Position numbers and translations under genes: made by a program. A DNA stretch of 64,000 nucleotides from contig JASANC010001185.1 in assembly GCA_030248135.1 (NCBI GenBank), positions 1-64,000 of the forward strand, in the 5' to 3' direction. The notes under the pieces were generated by a model. It saw only the letters and a program-made list of their open reading frames with translations, searched no databases and was not told the origin of the DNA. Positions 1 to 13,400 of the stretch are shown here, piece after piece. The stretch's first letter is position 1. Every line of letters starts with the position of its first letter. This DNA comes from Theristus sp. LFF4_11. Its lineage: Eukaryota > Nematoda > Chromadorea > Monhysterida > Xyalidae.

Positions 1-1287
1 ATATATTATTCAAATAGTATTATTCACGTAATTTTGCAATTATTCATTATTCACATGAATAATTTCTTTATTAATGAAATGATTAATGATTAATGAACGA
101 TTGTTCATTGACTTTTACCTGCCACCCTGTATTTTTTTAAACACATTCATGTTTAGTTATCAATTACAGGTGTAGGTGCTACTGTAGGTGCAAATCATCA
201 ATGGCGGAGAGGATCAAGTGCAAATCACCATTTTTAAACAAATCAACACTGAGTAAAGTAAACAAAACGTTCAATTATAACTAAGAGCCCCTAACGTCTG
301 CTTTCCCAATCGGTTCAGGATAAGACTAATTGGCGAGAGTTGTTAGGTGTACAGGTATAACATATCCAAATTTCAGTTCAAACGGATAAACGGTGTAGAT
401 GATCTGTCATTTAACAGGTACTTGTCGTGTGTGTCCACAGATAAACACAACAACAACAGAGAGAAACATAACACTGTCTCTTGTGACTTACGCGTGAGGG
501 GTGTATAATTGCTCACATACGCTTGTGTGTATTAAACATACAAAACAACCCCTGCGCAAGTTTTGCTACCATTTTTGTGTTTGTTGATTTTTTTTGATTT
601 TCTGGACAAAAATAGCTGTATCTCGAGTTATATAAGACCAAATTGAACGATTCTTCCACTTTTCCAAACCTAAAATTCACTCAGTATTTCAAAAATGTGT
701 TGAATTTTTGCACAGATATTACGAATTTGCAAATAAAAATTATAAAACAAGTTGTACAACTATGCAGGTTTCTGGTGGCCCATGGTTCAAATGCGGAAAA
801 AACATGATACAAAATATTAACGTACTGCATAAACAAACAAAACAAATCAACCACAAGTTCATTTTCAGTTTCAGAAGTTTGTTTTAGTTTTCCTATAATG
901 AACCGTACAAATAAGATTTTAGTACCTTCTGTCAGTGTACATATTTTTTGTTACTTTTCAGTGCTCATGAGGTATCACAAAATGCGAGGTTGGTGTGTCA
1001 ATCAAGGTGACACACTTTGTTTAAATTTACCTTCTGATTGGGACCTCGCTAACATAAACCAATCAACCACAAAAAGCACCAAAACGAACAGTGAGGAAAC
1101 GGGTCTCGGTGGTCAAGTGGTCCAAGGCGCTGAAGAAACACACCGGAGAGGTGGGTTCAAATCTCACTCGAGGCCACAAACATTTTCAATGATGTCTGTA
1201 TCACTTTTGATAACAAAACCAGTCAACATGCCAGAAACCAAAAAAACGAAACTCAAACAATAATTGGGACCAAAAAACTACCCGCAC
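1..1287. other. AT-rich non-coding sequence, probable intron of the partial left-edge gene
   Basis: No exon-like segment with splice signals is visible on either strand. It should be the intron downstream of the exon ending at 1288 on the minus strand. It holds a tRNA-like repeat near 1103-1178. Confidence 0.4.
1103..1178 (+). repeat. tRNA-like (Leu/Ser-type) SINE head or tRNA pseudogene
   Basis: The segment has a box A-like GGTGGTCAAGTGGTCC and a box B-like GGGTTCAAATCTCACTC at tRNA spacing. The two acceptor halves (GTCTCGG and CGAGGC) nearly pair, but no good anticodon stem forms. A similar Leu/Ser-type body lies on the minus strand at 31527-31612. It is most likely a tRNA-derived retroelement head or a decayed tRNA. 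Confidence 0.35.
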
Positions 1288-3553
1288 CTGCACTCGGACC
1301 AAATTCACGGGCACAAGTTTCGCGACGACCAGCTGCCATTTCGTGTTCACACGCACGCTGGCACTAATGGCTGCCCCGATCGGGGGCTCCTCTGGCTCCT
1401 CAACCCCGGCCGCGCCGTGGCTGTCCTGCATCAGGAGGTACACCTCGGCCCAGAATCTGGAACGAAAAATATGATTTTTTTTCGTTTTTTTTGTCAAACT
1501 TTTTGTCTCTGTCGTTTTGAACCGGAGTTGTACTCTGTCTGATTGTAGTTGCAAGTGGTCACTGGATAATCAATCACGCTCAGGCTAAACAGCCAAATGA
1601 GAGCTTTTTTGATAATAACCAACCGTAATGGGGCTGTGAAAGTTCATGATACTTATCATTCTTGATTGTTTTGAAGTTATAAGCGGTAAAAAATCAAATT
1701 TGGTATTTGCAAAAACAGTTTACCTGACTGACCGACCAAGATTACATTTCGAGCAGACGAGCATGTCAGAATAAATTTTTTTATCAGGTTTTGAAATCCT
1801 ATATGCATTCAAAGACACCAATTCAAACAATACCAATGTGTATATCGCGTGTGCGAAGCAGAGAATGATGTTTACAGTAGTTTAATCGAAAATTGTTTCG
1901 TTTATAAAACGGCACTGACACACACACTTCAACAAAAAGTCGGCATTTCTAAAGTAAAAGCCTGCCGCGGTCAATAATATTCTAAACACGAATAACGGTT
2001 AGCTTACGGGCCAGCTGGCTGGCAATAAAAGAATTGACTTTTTTTCAAAACTGCATCGCTCTCCAGTTTTGTTGGAACGTATCGTCCATGAAATAATCTT
2101 TCGACTTTCGATAGATACCGGTAAGCACGTGTGTACAGTACTGTATATTGTAGCTAACTTTACTATGATGGCTTCAAATTTCGCATTTACTACTATTACT
2201 TGCCATCACAAAATTGTTACGGCCTTAGTTTGCGGGAAGGTGCGTGTCGAATTTATTGTGCAAAAGAATCAGCTTTCAATTGCTGAATAAAAAGCGTTTT
2301 TTTAGTTTTATTGGGCAAACTTACAAATCTGCTCGCTTATTGGTTGCATCATGCATCCAATCAGCGTCTTTGGCTAACAGTTGCTCATAGGTTTTTATTG
2401 TTTTATAAAAATGATTTCACACGAAACAAAAAATCGCATTTTTCCGCCACAGAAACGACGCGCAAATCAAGCTTAACAGCGCACAACAGGCATAAAAAGA
2501 GAGTTTTCTCGGTTAGAAAACGGAAAACGCTGCGTAAAAGCCAAACATACATAAGCCAAAGAACTGTGTTCCAAAGTAAGCCACCACGCATGAGCAGCAT
2601 AACATTTTTTTCTTTTATCGCTAAAAGTCTTAGCATGTGCGATGTCTTCATATCAAACGTGCGAACATGAAAAAAATAAGAAAAAACCGCTTTTATGCCG
2701 CAAAAATGTGTGAGCTCGCAAAACATAATGCCGTCGGCACGTTCTGCGTGTGCCCTTTTTTCATTTCATCTCACTTATTTTTTGGGGGTTCACTCCTTTT
2801 ACTTTTTGAGCGAGCGCATTTTTATCTTATTGATGAGAAATAAAAACGCGGTTGATGAATGAAAATCGGAACGGGAGGAGACATGAATGTTTCGAAACAT
2901 ATGATGTTTTTGGTTTCTGGTTGCATTTTCACCGGCGCCAGTTCTTGCAGTTCGCTGTGTGGACTGTGGATTGCTATTTTTTCGTCCATTTCAGTTTACC
3001 GTTCAAAAAAACTGTCCGTACGTTTCACCATGACACTTGATTTTTGCTAAATTGCACAGTAGACAGTTGGAACGTTTTTCCAATGCGAACGTTTTCTATA
3101 TTTCCATTTGTCAGTGTCTTGGAATATCCAGATACAAACAAAAACTAATTTTTTGAATAAAAAAATATGTGCTAAAAATATAAGCGAAATACCCTAAGTC
3201 TAAAAAACTCACTTAATAGCCGCCGGTGTTATGTTGTTATTGGCCATTTGATTGTACCTCCACGGCGTCAAGGACAGATGACACAGACAATCCGGTTCGA
3301 CCGGTAGGGAGGGACAGTTTAGGGCGCAAAGGGATGGTTGGCATGCATGAGAAGTATTCTGGGCCGATGTAACTTCACGACTTGGAATAATGGGCGTGAC
3401 ATGGTAATTCCGAGTTGGAATTTCAGTATTTGACCGAATAGAATTGTTATTTTCATGGAATTTTGAGTCTGGCGACCGTTTGTACCGCATGAATGCTCTT
3501 GGTTTATGCTGTTGTGCTGCGCTTTTCGAGGAGCGAAATAGTTTTGAAGCCAT
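1288..3553 (-). CDS. Unrecognised protein, two exons of a partial gene
   Basis: I do not recognise this gene. Two GC-richer open segments fit together. Exon A, about 3553-3213, can start at ATG 3553 (MASKLFRSS) and ends in a strong GTGAGT donor at phase 2. Exon B, 1456-1288, follows a TTCCAG acceptor, starts with one base (phase 2) and ends at CAG before gtgcgg (phase 0). The joined frame is open and reads AAIK-FWAEVYLLMQ across the junction. Exon A is basic at its N-terminus, then Ser/Asn-rich with a Cys-containing stretch; exon B has an acidic Glu/Pro segment then hydrophobic strands. The frame is also open upstream of the ATG to an acceptor near 3637, so an earlier exon is possible. The gene continues leftwards off the window. 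I see no domain I can name. Confidence 0.5.
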
Positions 3554-5004
3554 CGTTGAGAATCTTTTTAACCTAATTTTCAAACTTAATTCAGAGTAGT
3601 TTTCAGTGAGATTTTCCAAATAGAAAACCTGAAATTTTCATTGAATGAATTTAACTCCGACAGCAAAAATATCACAACCTGAAGCCGCTTAAGAAAAGCT
3701 ATCCAGCTAAACGGGCACTCGAATAAAGCTATATAACCTCAGCGAAGCATATTTACAATGTTATATTATTCAAAATATTGTAAATCTTTCCATCCCCTCC
3801 ACATTCGATAAATCGTTTCAGGACCTCATTATCATATCCGCTCCCCTCCCTAAATTCTGCTCATCCCCACGCTCTTGTTCAGGAAAATACATTCGCATAC
3901 GTGCCCTGGAGCATGTGGTAAACAACAATAATATTATGATTTCGAGATATGATTTTTGAAAAGCTGGAAGCATCGAAATGCTCCATGCAGTTTTTTTTCC
4001 TGAAAACGATTTGTAAAACCCGGAAATTCTTGAATGAAATTGTGGCCATTTTTTGGTGGGTTTTGAGAAAATCAAAGAAGAATGCTGTACTTGATTCTCA
4101 ATTTTTCTGTTTGCGATGATAACTAGGGTGAAACAAATTTGAAAAAACTTGATGTTCAAGGAAGTCATCAAACAGCATTAAGCAAAGGAATGGTAAAAAA
4201 ACGTCACTCCATTGACAGAAAACCCGCAAGACAAGGCTACTAATTATTACATCTGCCATGTAGAATTGGATCGTTAATGATTGTGAGTGACAACAGAACC
4301 TTTTTTCTGAACATTTTTTAACAAAAACAACTGGATTTCACAAGGAAACTAGCAAAAAAACCATCACGTCAGCAAAAGCAGTTGTGTTGTTGTTGGTCAA
4401 TTTTTGACAGATCAAAAAAATGACGGAACGAGGTGACTAATGTCGTGCGATTTACCACATTTGAATGACTGCCGATCGCTTTTGCTGCTGCCCGAGTTTT
4501 TATTCGAGTTTTCAGTTTTTTCCCAGACTTTTTTTTCAAATTATACAATACTTCCACCTTGTCCCCATCTTTTAAATAAAATTAAGTAGACCAAATTCAA
4601 GAAATGACCGTAATACGGTGCGTCGCGTTTCGAACACCTACATTCATTGTATGTCGAACAGCTCTCAATTTGTTATTTGTAGTTGGTGTTGTTTGTCGTT
4701 TTCGTTTGATTTCTGGTTCCCGAGTAAGCGTCATTTGGGAATACTCTTTTGGAAATTCTACTTTGGGTGCTCGGAAAAAGCCATGTATAAAATGAAGAGC
4801 CGCGCCATTTTACACGCCCATGTTCGCTGTTTTATGATATGAAGCGTGCCAAGCTTTAACTAAAATGATGTCTTTATGAAGCATTTTTATGGGATTTTGA
4901 ATGAGATCTGATGATTTTATTGGGTCATGCCTTGAAAGGTTCTTCAAAACAAGGAGCTTTGAGCTTTCACATTGGAGCTTTTTTGAGCACACTGAGTAAG
5001 CTTT

Positions 5005-5352
5005 ATGCAACGTTTAACACAACTTTTAACGGAACGTTTACCGTTCCACTTAACGCAGCGTTTTACGAATTACCACGCAACGTTTTACGCAACATTTAAC
5101 GTAAAATTTACCGCAAACGCTTACCGCGATGTTTAGCTGAACGTTTGACACAGCTTTTAACGCAACTTTTGCACAACGTTTAACGCAGTATTTAACGCAA
5201 AATTGAACACAACATTTAATACACTTATAACGCAACTTTTGCACAACATTTAACGCAACGTTTGCGCAACATTCAATGCAACACTTAGCGCAACGTTTGG
5301 CGCACGATTTACTGCAACAGTTTACTCAGTGTTTAACGCAATATTTAACGCA
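5005..5352. repeat. Degenerate short-period tandem array (TTTAACGCAACG-like)
   Basis: About 350 bp of imperfect units close to 12-24 bp, each a variant of TTTAACGCAACG with frequent AACGTTTA and ACACAACT forms. The drift between units suggests an old, decaying minisatellite. Confidence 0.6.
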
Positions 5353-5647
5353 ATCTCAAGACGGGGAATTTTTTGTTGCTAAATAAAACTTCATTTCACC
5401 ATTTACCACCAAACAAATAATTGCAGTAAAATTAACATGATAAAACAAAAACGTTGTGAAAAATTTCAAACCAAAACCGTTTTTCTTCATTCTCACCTGA
5501 CCATATTTGCGCTCAACTGCTTCGAATACGGTGTATCCAAGCCGTACACTGATTGGCTGGCGGTCATTTGATTGTGCTGTTCATCAGCCATACCAGACGC
5601 ACATGAAACTACGCTTGTTGTTGCCTTGTTGCCCATTGTCACGATGG

Positions 5648-5705
5648 TGCAGTGGTGTAGGGCGTTCGAAGTTGCAGAAGGTAGTTGGTTCTAATCTTGG
5701 CCCAA
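5648..5705 (+). repeat. Possible tRNA-derived SINE head
   Basis: Box A-like GATGGTGCAGTGGTGTAGG is followed about 35 bp later by box B-like TTGGTTCTAATCTTGG. No foldable tRNA cloverleaf remains and no second copy was found in the window, so this is a weak call. Confidence 0.25.
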
Positions 5706-7190
5706 TGAAATGTTGTTTATTGTTGTGATTTTGTTAAATCTGAAAACAACAGAAAATTCTTCTCAGGTTCACAGCAATAAAGTTGACTTCTTATACTTTC
5801 TGCCTCTGAGCTAAAGATTATGTCCAACGTCGAAAAAAACAGCAAACATAATTAGGTTGGTCTCATCAACTTTTGAAAGCTAAAGAGGCATAAAAATGAG
5901 CGGAATGAGAGTTGACAAGCCGCACGTTGCGTACCAGTGAAATGACATTATGAATCTTTGTTATCTTTGCCATATTGGTTGTGTCAGTTTATGTTTTTTT
6001 CGAAACAAAAAACAGGAAGGCAGTTGTTTTTGTGGCTTAGAAAGTTTTTCAGAGCCTGTTGGGCGCTTTTGTCCGGCTTTACCTTGATTGGAAGTGTACA
6101 TAACCAGTAAAATATTATTTTAGGTTCTTTTTACTGCTTTTGGGAGATATAATTTCTTGCTTCAACATAAAAAAGTTGTTTCAGCGGAGTTAACTGAGAA
6201 AACAAGCAGAAAAACGAATCGTAAGAAAACTTCCAGTCAAACTTTTGAGCAGTTTTTTAATGGTGCTCAAATTTCAGTCGTTTGTTGAAACTTTTCAAGA
6301 AGATATTTTAAGAAAACGTTTTACGCACCGTGTAGTTTGAAAACGCAAATAAGGGCAGCGTAAAAAAGTCTATGAACCAGGTAACCAGCGGAAACTTTGA
6401 AACTTTCACTGTGTGTGTTGTTTTGAAATCTAATATCTGAAAAAAACTTATGAAACGTGCAAGCAGGCACTAACGTTTTTAGAAAAAACGGCTGTCACAA
6501 TAAATTCTGCGTATCGATGAAACGCATGAATGGTGTTTCGTGTGGCTAATATTTTTGAAATAAAAATCTCACCAAAAAACGACATCTGGGCAGTGCAGCG
6601 AACATTTTTGTTGATAAAAACATTCGAAAGCAGAGAGAAACTTTGTTTGACTGATATGGCAAAGGATTTTGCATTTTTTCGGGTGCACACATAAAACTTA
6701 GCCGCGCGCCAACAACCTCGTCCCAAAGCAATATGCCAAAAGCAGTCATTGTGGAAATGAAATATGATTCTTGTTCACATTTTTCCCTCGGACTAAAGAG
6801 ACACCAAGTTTTTTTTTCATTTTACTTGCTGACTTTTAGCGTGCGAATTTTCTTTTTGCTTCTTTTCGTTTTTTTTTCTCACACACAGTGGTGAAAATAT
6901 GGCACATAATTCTACTCAATAAGTTGAAAACCTGAATACAGTGAAGTTCAGAGAGAAAACTTGAAGAAAATCGGTTTTTTGAATGAAAACCCAACCATTC
7001 GAAAAAAATGGAAATAACAACGACCTCGCCAACTTAGTTTGTTTTAACTTAAACAAAAACAATTTCACACAAACCCACAAGTTGTAACCTGTAAGTCTGT
7101 AGACCGTGCACTGTGGCTTGAACCTAATCGCGCACACTCAAAGGCAAACACACTGGCACACAGGACTGCAGCATTAATATCAATTTTTTA

Positions 7191-7375
7191 GGTTCCGCCA
7201 CTCAATGCGTTTGCAGACGTATAAAGGTAACTAATTTCAATCTTTATGTGGAAACTCAAAGCCGCTTAAGTGATTCGGGCCATGTTTAGAGGACTCGGAT
7301 CACTGCCAATTTTGAATTCCCGCGTCGTGCATGAATGTGGTTTGGCCATCTCTGCGCGCACTGAGTCTCGGAACC
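7191..7375. mobile_element. Short MITE, GAATTCCCGCG family
   Basis: The ends are inverted: GGTTCCGCCACTCAATGCG on the left and CGCACTGAGTCTCGGAACC on the right. The core contains GAATTCCCGCGTCGTGCATG, seen with small changes in other copies at about 23.8, 29.4, 30.7, 39.0, 53.6 and 61.6 kb. No open frame; non-autonomous. Confidence 0.6.
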
Positions 7376-10300
7376 AAAAGAAAAGATGATAGTTTGCCAG
7401 TGTGTTTGTGGACCACGCAACATTGTACTAAAAAAGACCACGGACTTATTGACCAAACACTGCAACAGCAAAAGTAAACCAAAGTCTAATGAGAGAAACC
7501 GAACTTGCTTATTATAAACGGTTTGCAGAAAACCGTTCAACAAACGATCTAACGACAAACAACTCCATAAAAGCTAAAAAAATCAAGCTGGCATAAAATT
7601 ACTGCTGGCGTCGGGGTTGAAGCAAAACGATTTCTCAATAAAAAAACGAACAGCAAACCATAAAAAGCTCTCCAAATCCGATTGTTTATGTTTCTTTCCC
7701 GATGCAAAATCCATTAAGAGACGAAAAAAGCAACAAAAAAAGAAGATGGCAGCATGGCACGTTGTTTTTTATTAATGCGCTTTGGTGAATGCTATGGGCG
7801 CCTAATTTTTCGATGTTTTCAAAAGTTTCCGAAATTAAAAAAACATCATGTTCGCGGATAGGTATTTTGCTGTTGTTCTTAGGAACTTTTTCTGCTTAAA
7901 TTTACATACATTTTGTCACAAACTGCAGTAACTGAAAGCCATTTAAAAACACAAAAAAACTAAAAAGGCTTAGCTTCGGGCAACATTTAGCAAAAAATAC
8001 CGTAGTAGTCCAAAAGAACTTTCTGGTTTTCTGGTTTCTTCGGTCAGCTGACCAAAGAGTGTTCCGTTTTCCATTTGTGTGAATCACTTTTTCCTCTTTT
8101 TTCTCGACAAAGACATTGTAAAAATCAATGACACGATGGAAGAATAAACAGAGCGGAAATTTTCTGAACACATAGACAAAACACGTGAAGCATCATTGTG
8201 CGATAATTGTTGACTTCAACGACCACACAATAATTCAAATATTAAACTGGTGCAACCAATCAACGAATTCCAATTTTAAATTCAGCAAAGTTAGCCTCTC
8301 AGATTCAATAATTGCAACTGCAAGTGCAACAATGCACTTACTATTTTTTGAAACCTTGTGACAACAACTCAAAAAATAATGCCAATTCCATTTCAAACCT
8401 TAAAAATGCAGAAGAGGTCACGCGGTGCACTGATTTATGCAATTAAAAAATGCACAATATTTGGTGTGGCATGAAATTTTGGCATTTCAGGATTTGAAAC
8501 CCCTTTAGGGTAAAGTTTAAATGAATTTGAGCCTTTATTTTTTGAGCGTGTGAGAAACACCGCAGATCTCACGGCGTTTTTAATACACATTTTCAAATAG
8601 TTACCATAAATAATGTAATTTAGCGCTTTTCATTTCGATATCGCAATTATTTTCAGTGTTTCCATCTAAAACCAAGCTAAATGAAATATTTGGAAGCGCG
8701 CGCGGATGTTTTACTGTCGAAAAAGGTGGTGAACAAGTCTGGGGGTATGTGTATTTCAAATGTCAAACCGAAAATTTGGTGCCAGCCGATGAGTGTTTGT
8801 ATGTTTTTACTTGAAACCATCAGTCGCCAGGCCAGCTACACTGCACTGCGGTGCGTGGGAAACTTCACTGGCAATTGCACCAAAAAGTACATGAAATTCA
8901 TTTGGTATTAATGATACAATTATTAAAAAAAAGTTTAAAGACGGCACAGGGTGTATGTATGTATATTGAAAAAAACCAACCGAAAAACCTTCATTTGAAA
9001 CAAATTTTTCCGCAACAAAACATCAATGACGCATTTAATCAGAGAAAACACACTTTTTATTGGCCCATAAAATCCAATCTTTTGATGAAGAAAAACTGTC
9101 ACACAAATGCGGCATAATCGTCCGAAGAACCCAATTACAAATCAAAACGTGCGAAAAAATGCAGAAATTTCCATTGTGATTGCACGAAATTCGAGAGCTG
9201 CGAAGAAAATATTTTGAAGAGGACGTCATAAAATGCTCATTTTATATCTTTCAAAAAAGCATTATTGCAATTTATTTCTGAGCGTTGGGCCTTCTTGGTG
9301 CAAAACTCGCAGCAAACCTGGACTACGGTGGTACGGTACACCTACCATGTCAAAATTTCCGAACCGTGGAATCGTGTTTATAAGACAGTTCCGTTTTGCG
9401 GTGAAAAAATACGCACTTTTTCAAACGTACTTTTTTCAATTGATCATTTTCACTTCAACTGGAGATTCGACTCCAGCTTGTCGGGCCGTTTTGTGTTACG
9501 GTAAGATCGCGTGAAGACCTAATATAGTGGATACCGTAAGACAGCGTCAAGGAACATGACGTATGAATGCCAGTATTCACAGCGAAAATGCCCTCTTCTA
9601 GAAAAGAACCAGAACCAGCTAGCAGCACAAGCAGCCAGCAGCTATACACATTGATAAAATTATATAATGATGATAATATGCTAAGGATGCACATAATGTT
9701 ATTGCATGCGGTATTTTCCTCTCATACGTACATGAAGGAAGAGCTAGTAACTGGGGTCGGGGTGCTTGGTGGAATTTTGATAAATTTTTGAAAAGCAAAT
9801 TGTAAATTCTAAAAATAGATAAAGACTCCGACATCCAATGTCTCAAAACCGATATCGGTTCAGATTCGGTTAGCATGGTAAAAAAACGAAAACACGAAAA
9901 CGAAATCTTGAATGTTTTTTGAAAAAATAGCGTGTGCAAATTTTTGCTCGATGACTTTGAAAATCTTACGGTGAGCTACCGGTACGATATTTAAAAGAAA
10001 GTAGCTTAGCGTTTAAAAGTGATCGAATTTTTTTTAATTGATCACTTGAACTGCCACAAATGTTGTCTTTTTAATTTTTTGACTTGAATTCTGCGACACG
10101 AAAAATTTTGTCTGCGAATTGTCAAATATCAGTGCGTGCAATCGTGCTCGTGCATAACAGACGGAACGACGACGGCGGCGGAATTGAATTTGAAAAACTC
10201 TCCTCCCTCCCTCTCCCCACTCCGTCTCGTCTTTTTAACCATCTGTTCGTGTTTGTGCTGTTCACAGTTGTTTGTTTGTTTATCTTTCAGAGAGATGTTG

Positions 10301-10419
10301 TAGTAGTGCACAGGAGAGGCGAACGTTTTATCCAAGAAGACCGTTTTATCCTTTTTTCTGCTTTATCATTTCAAAATTTCGTTTCTCAAAAACCATCAAC
10401 AATCGCAAAAAACGATAAG

Positions 10420-13400
10420 ATGGCGGCCGATAGCAAATTGAACGAGTCGCAGACGACGGCAAGCGACGACGATTACTCGAATATTGATGTGGGTTTTTTG
10501 TCTGTCTTGTTTGTTTGATTGTTTGTGTGTTGGTTTGCTGTTAGTTTTCAACTGAAAACCCGAAACTTTGTTTTGTTTCTGCTCTGCGTTCGTGGGAGCT
10601 CAATTTTTCATGAAGCTCGATTCGGTTCCGCTCCGCTTAGTTTGATTGTTTGTTTGTTGCTTTTCTGCTGGTGCAGTCAGGTCAGTGCTGGAGATGGCAC
10701 CGTTAAAATTTCCGGAATTTTGTCGAAAATTTTTCCGAAGAAAAACCGGGAATTTTTTTTCGAAGAAAACCCGGTTAAAAAATTCCGTATGTTTTACTGA
10801 ATCTCTTTTCCTTAAAATCAACTTTTTACAACCATTTTTATGTCAAATGGAGGAGGTTGTGTGCTTCAAATAAACCAAACTGAACAAAACGGGGTACTCC
10901 TTCAAAATATGGGTCCGCTCAAACTTCATCGCAGCCCGCTGATTTATGGCTCAAATGAAAGCCCTCGTTCTGCTGAGTAATCCTGTGTATGGGTTTTTTG
11001 AAATTCAAAAATTTGAAGAAGTTATTTGAATTTGAAATTTTCGATTGGGTGCGTCTGTGGTGAGCGTGTACATAGTGCACTGAATGTTGTATTTAGATGC
11101 TTGATAGATATTTATAATGGATGCCGCTCACATGATTGCATGAAACAGTCTTACGTCTGAAAGTAGGGCCCACGGATTACGGGGCCACAGACGCACTCAA
11201 TCGAAAATTACACCTTCAAAAACCTTCTTCAAATTTTTGAATTTCAAAAAACCCATACACAGGATTACTCAGCAGAACGAGGGCTTTCATTTGAGCCATC
11301 AATCAGCGCGCTGCGATGAAATTTGAGCGGACCCATATTTTGAAGGAGTACCCAAAAGGGGTGCTTGAAATAAGCTTAACGAAACGAAGCACAAACGTTT
11401 GCTCGATGCTGCAGGTCAGTCCGGCACTGATGGACGCGTATTTGTTCCGTCTCCCGCGCGCGTACACGTTCGCCGACTACATTTGGCCGGGGCTGCTGAT
11501 GTCGCCGGAGCGACTGAAATCGTTGGCCGACTTCGACTTTCGACCGTCCGACATTCTCATCTGCAGCTATCCGAAGTCTGGTGAGAGCGATGAGAAACGG
11601 AAGCGATAGTTTGTCTCGCCCTCTTTTTGATCCAGTCGAATTAAAATACAGTCGAACTGTAATTTAAGGGCAATCAGCTGATTGGTTGGTGATCACATGT
11701 GATGATGCATGCTTCGCTGTGCAGACCAAACTCCGCCTCCACAGCAACTGCCCACACAGACAACGATGCATGTCGTTCAGAGATGTGCACGGGGGGTACT
11801 TAGGGGGTACCGGTACCGGCAAACGTCGCGCGTCGCGCAGGGCCTGGGGGCTACGTCGCGCAGCGCCTCGGTCGGAGTTGAAAGAGACAAAAGTTTCACA
11901 CATGAATTTGAAAAATTACTTCGGAATCGATTGCCCATGTCGCGCATCTATCAGTCAAAATTACGGTCTGCTATTGTGCTTTTGTTGTGAGCTGCTGAAA
12001 TTGCTGTGAGCAATCCTTTTGATTCACAGATGTCGCGTAGCGCCTCAGGTAGAAGAGACGAAATTTTCACAAATGAAATCAAAATTGCTTCAAAATTAAA
12101 TTCGAAGATTTCAATTGACTAACTGTCCTGGTACTTTAGTAGCTTGCAATGTAATTGTATTTGAAATCGCGCAGCGCTTGTAGATAGTAAGCACATTTTA
12201 TTCCGCAAATGTGAGTTGCACAGACATCCAGGTTTTTATACGCGAAATCGTGCGTCAATGACGCAGCTTTTTTGATTTCTCAATTTTCGAAAATTTCAAG
12301 GGATTGTTTTGAAGAAATTTTGCGCCCAGATTCAAAATTTTTCTGCGCCTCCGGCGCAGGACGTGGACACTTTATGATTTGTTTGACAGTGGCGATCACG
12401 AATTCATCGTTCGTTTTTTAGATTGTTCAGTGTTTTGCTGATAACGGTTCGATTCAATCTAAGAATATTTTTGTTGTTTTGACCGTATCAACTATCACTT
12501 GGTCCACCCCATCTAGCTCATCATCTACGTAAGTTTTTTGTTCGCACGTTTCTAAACATCTGCGTTTTTTAACACGTGAATAAGTGTCATAGATAGCAAG
12601 CTACTTTGGATGACATCCACAAACCGCAAGGTAAAATGCGTTCTCAGGGCCTAATTTTTGAAAATTTTCTTCGCTACGCGAAGACATCACAATGTACCGG
12701 TTTTTTTAAATTTAAAGTGAGAGTTAATGCTGCCACTTTCCGAACGAAACCCAGAATAAACTTCAAAAATATCAATGTATTTGTATTTGAAATCGCGCTG
12801 CACATGTAGAATGTGACACTAAATTTGCGAGAAAATGTGGTGGAGGTGGGGTCGACGTCGCGCAACCAGCCGAGCCGGTACCAGCAAGAATTGTCCGGCG
12901 TGCACACCTCTGATGTCGTTACCCGACCAATCAGCTGATCGATAGTCTGTATTTTCTCACGTTCGACTGTAGTTTCTCTGCCCGCATCTCTCCCGCCTTC
13001 TCATGCGCCCCACCCTTGTCCACCAATCGCAGGCACTACGTGGGTGAGTGAGTTGATCTCGCTGATCTGTCACCGCGGCGACGTCGACGAAGTGAAACGA
13101 CGCCCGCTGCACGATCGTGTGCCGTGGATCGAGCTCGACAATTCGTTCGCCTGGATTCGTTTCTTCTGGGTCTGGCAGGTTCGTCGGCGGTGTTTGTTTG
13201 TTTGTTTGTTTGTTTGTTTGTTTGTTTGTTTGTTTGTTTGTTTGTTTGTTTGTTTGTTTGTTTGTTTGTTTGTTTGTTTGTTTGTTTGTTTGTTTGTTTG
13301 TTTGTTTGTTTGTTTGTTTGTTTGTTTGTTTGTTTGTTTGTTTGTTTGTTTGTTTGTTTGTTTGTTTGTTTGTTTGTTTGTTTGTTTGTTTGTTTGTTTG

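Larger units (their letters stand above)
3640..10415. other. Long gene-free AT-rich region
   Basis: Short open frames here lack exon-like base composition, splice signals or recognisable domains. I see only a degenerate tandem array at about 5005-5350, a possible tRNA-like SINE head at about 5648-5705 and a MITE at 7191-7375. The promoter of the sulfotransferase gene should lie at the right end. The palindromic TA-flanked MITE common elsewhere in the window is not apparent here. Confidence 0.5.

Noticed and set aside
3818..4171. 117-residue minus frame as an upstream exon of the left-edge gene
   Set aside because: AT-rich composition, no acceptor/donor pair in a compatible phase, no recognisable domain.
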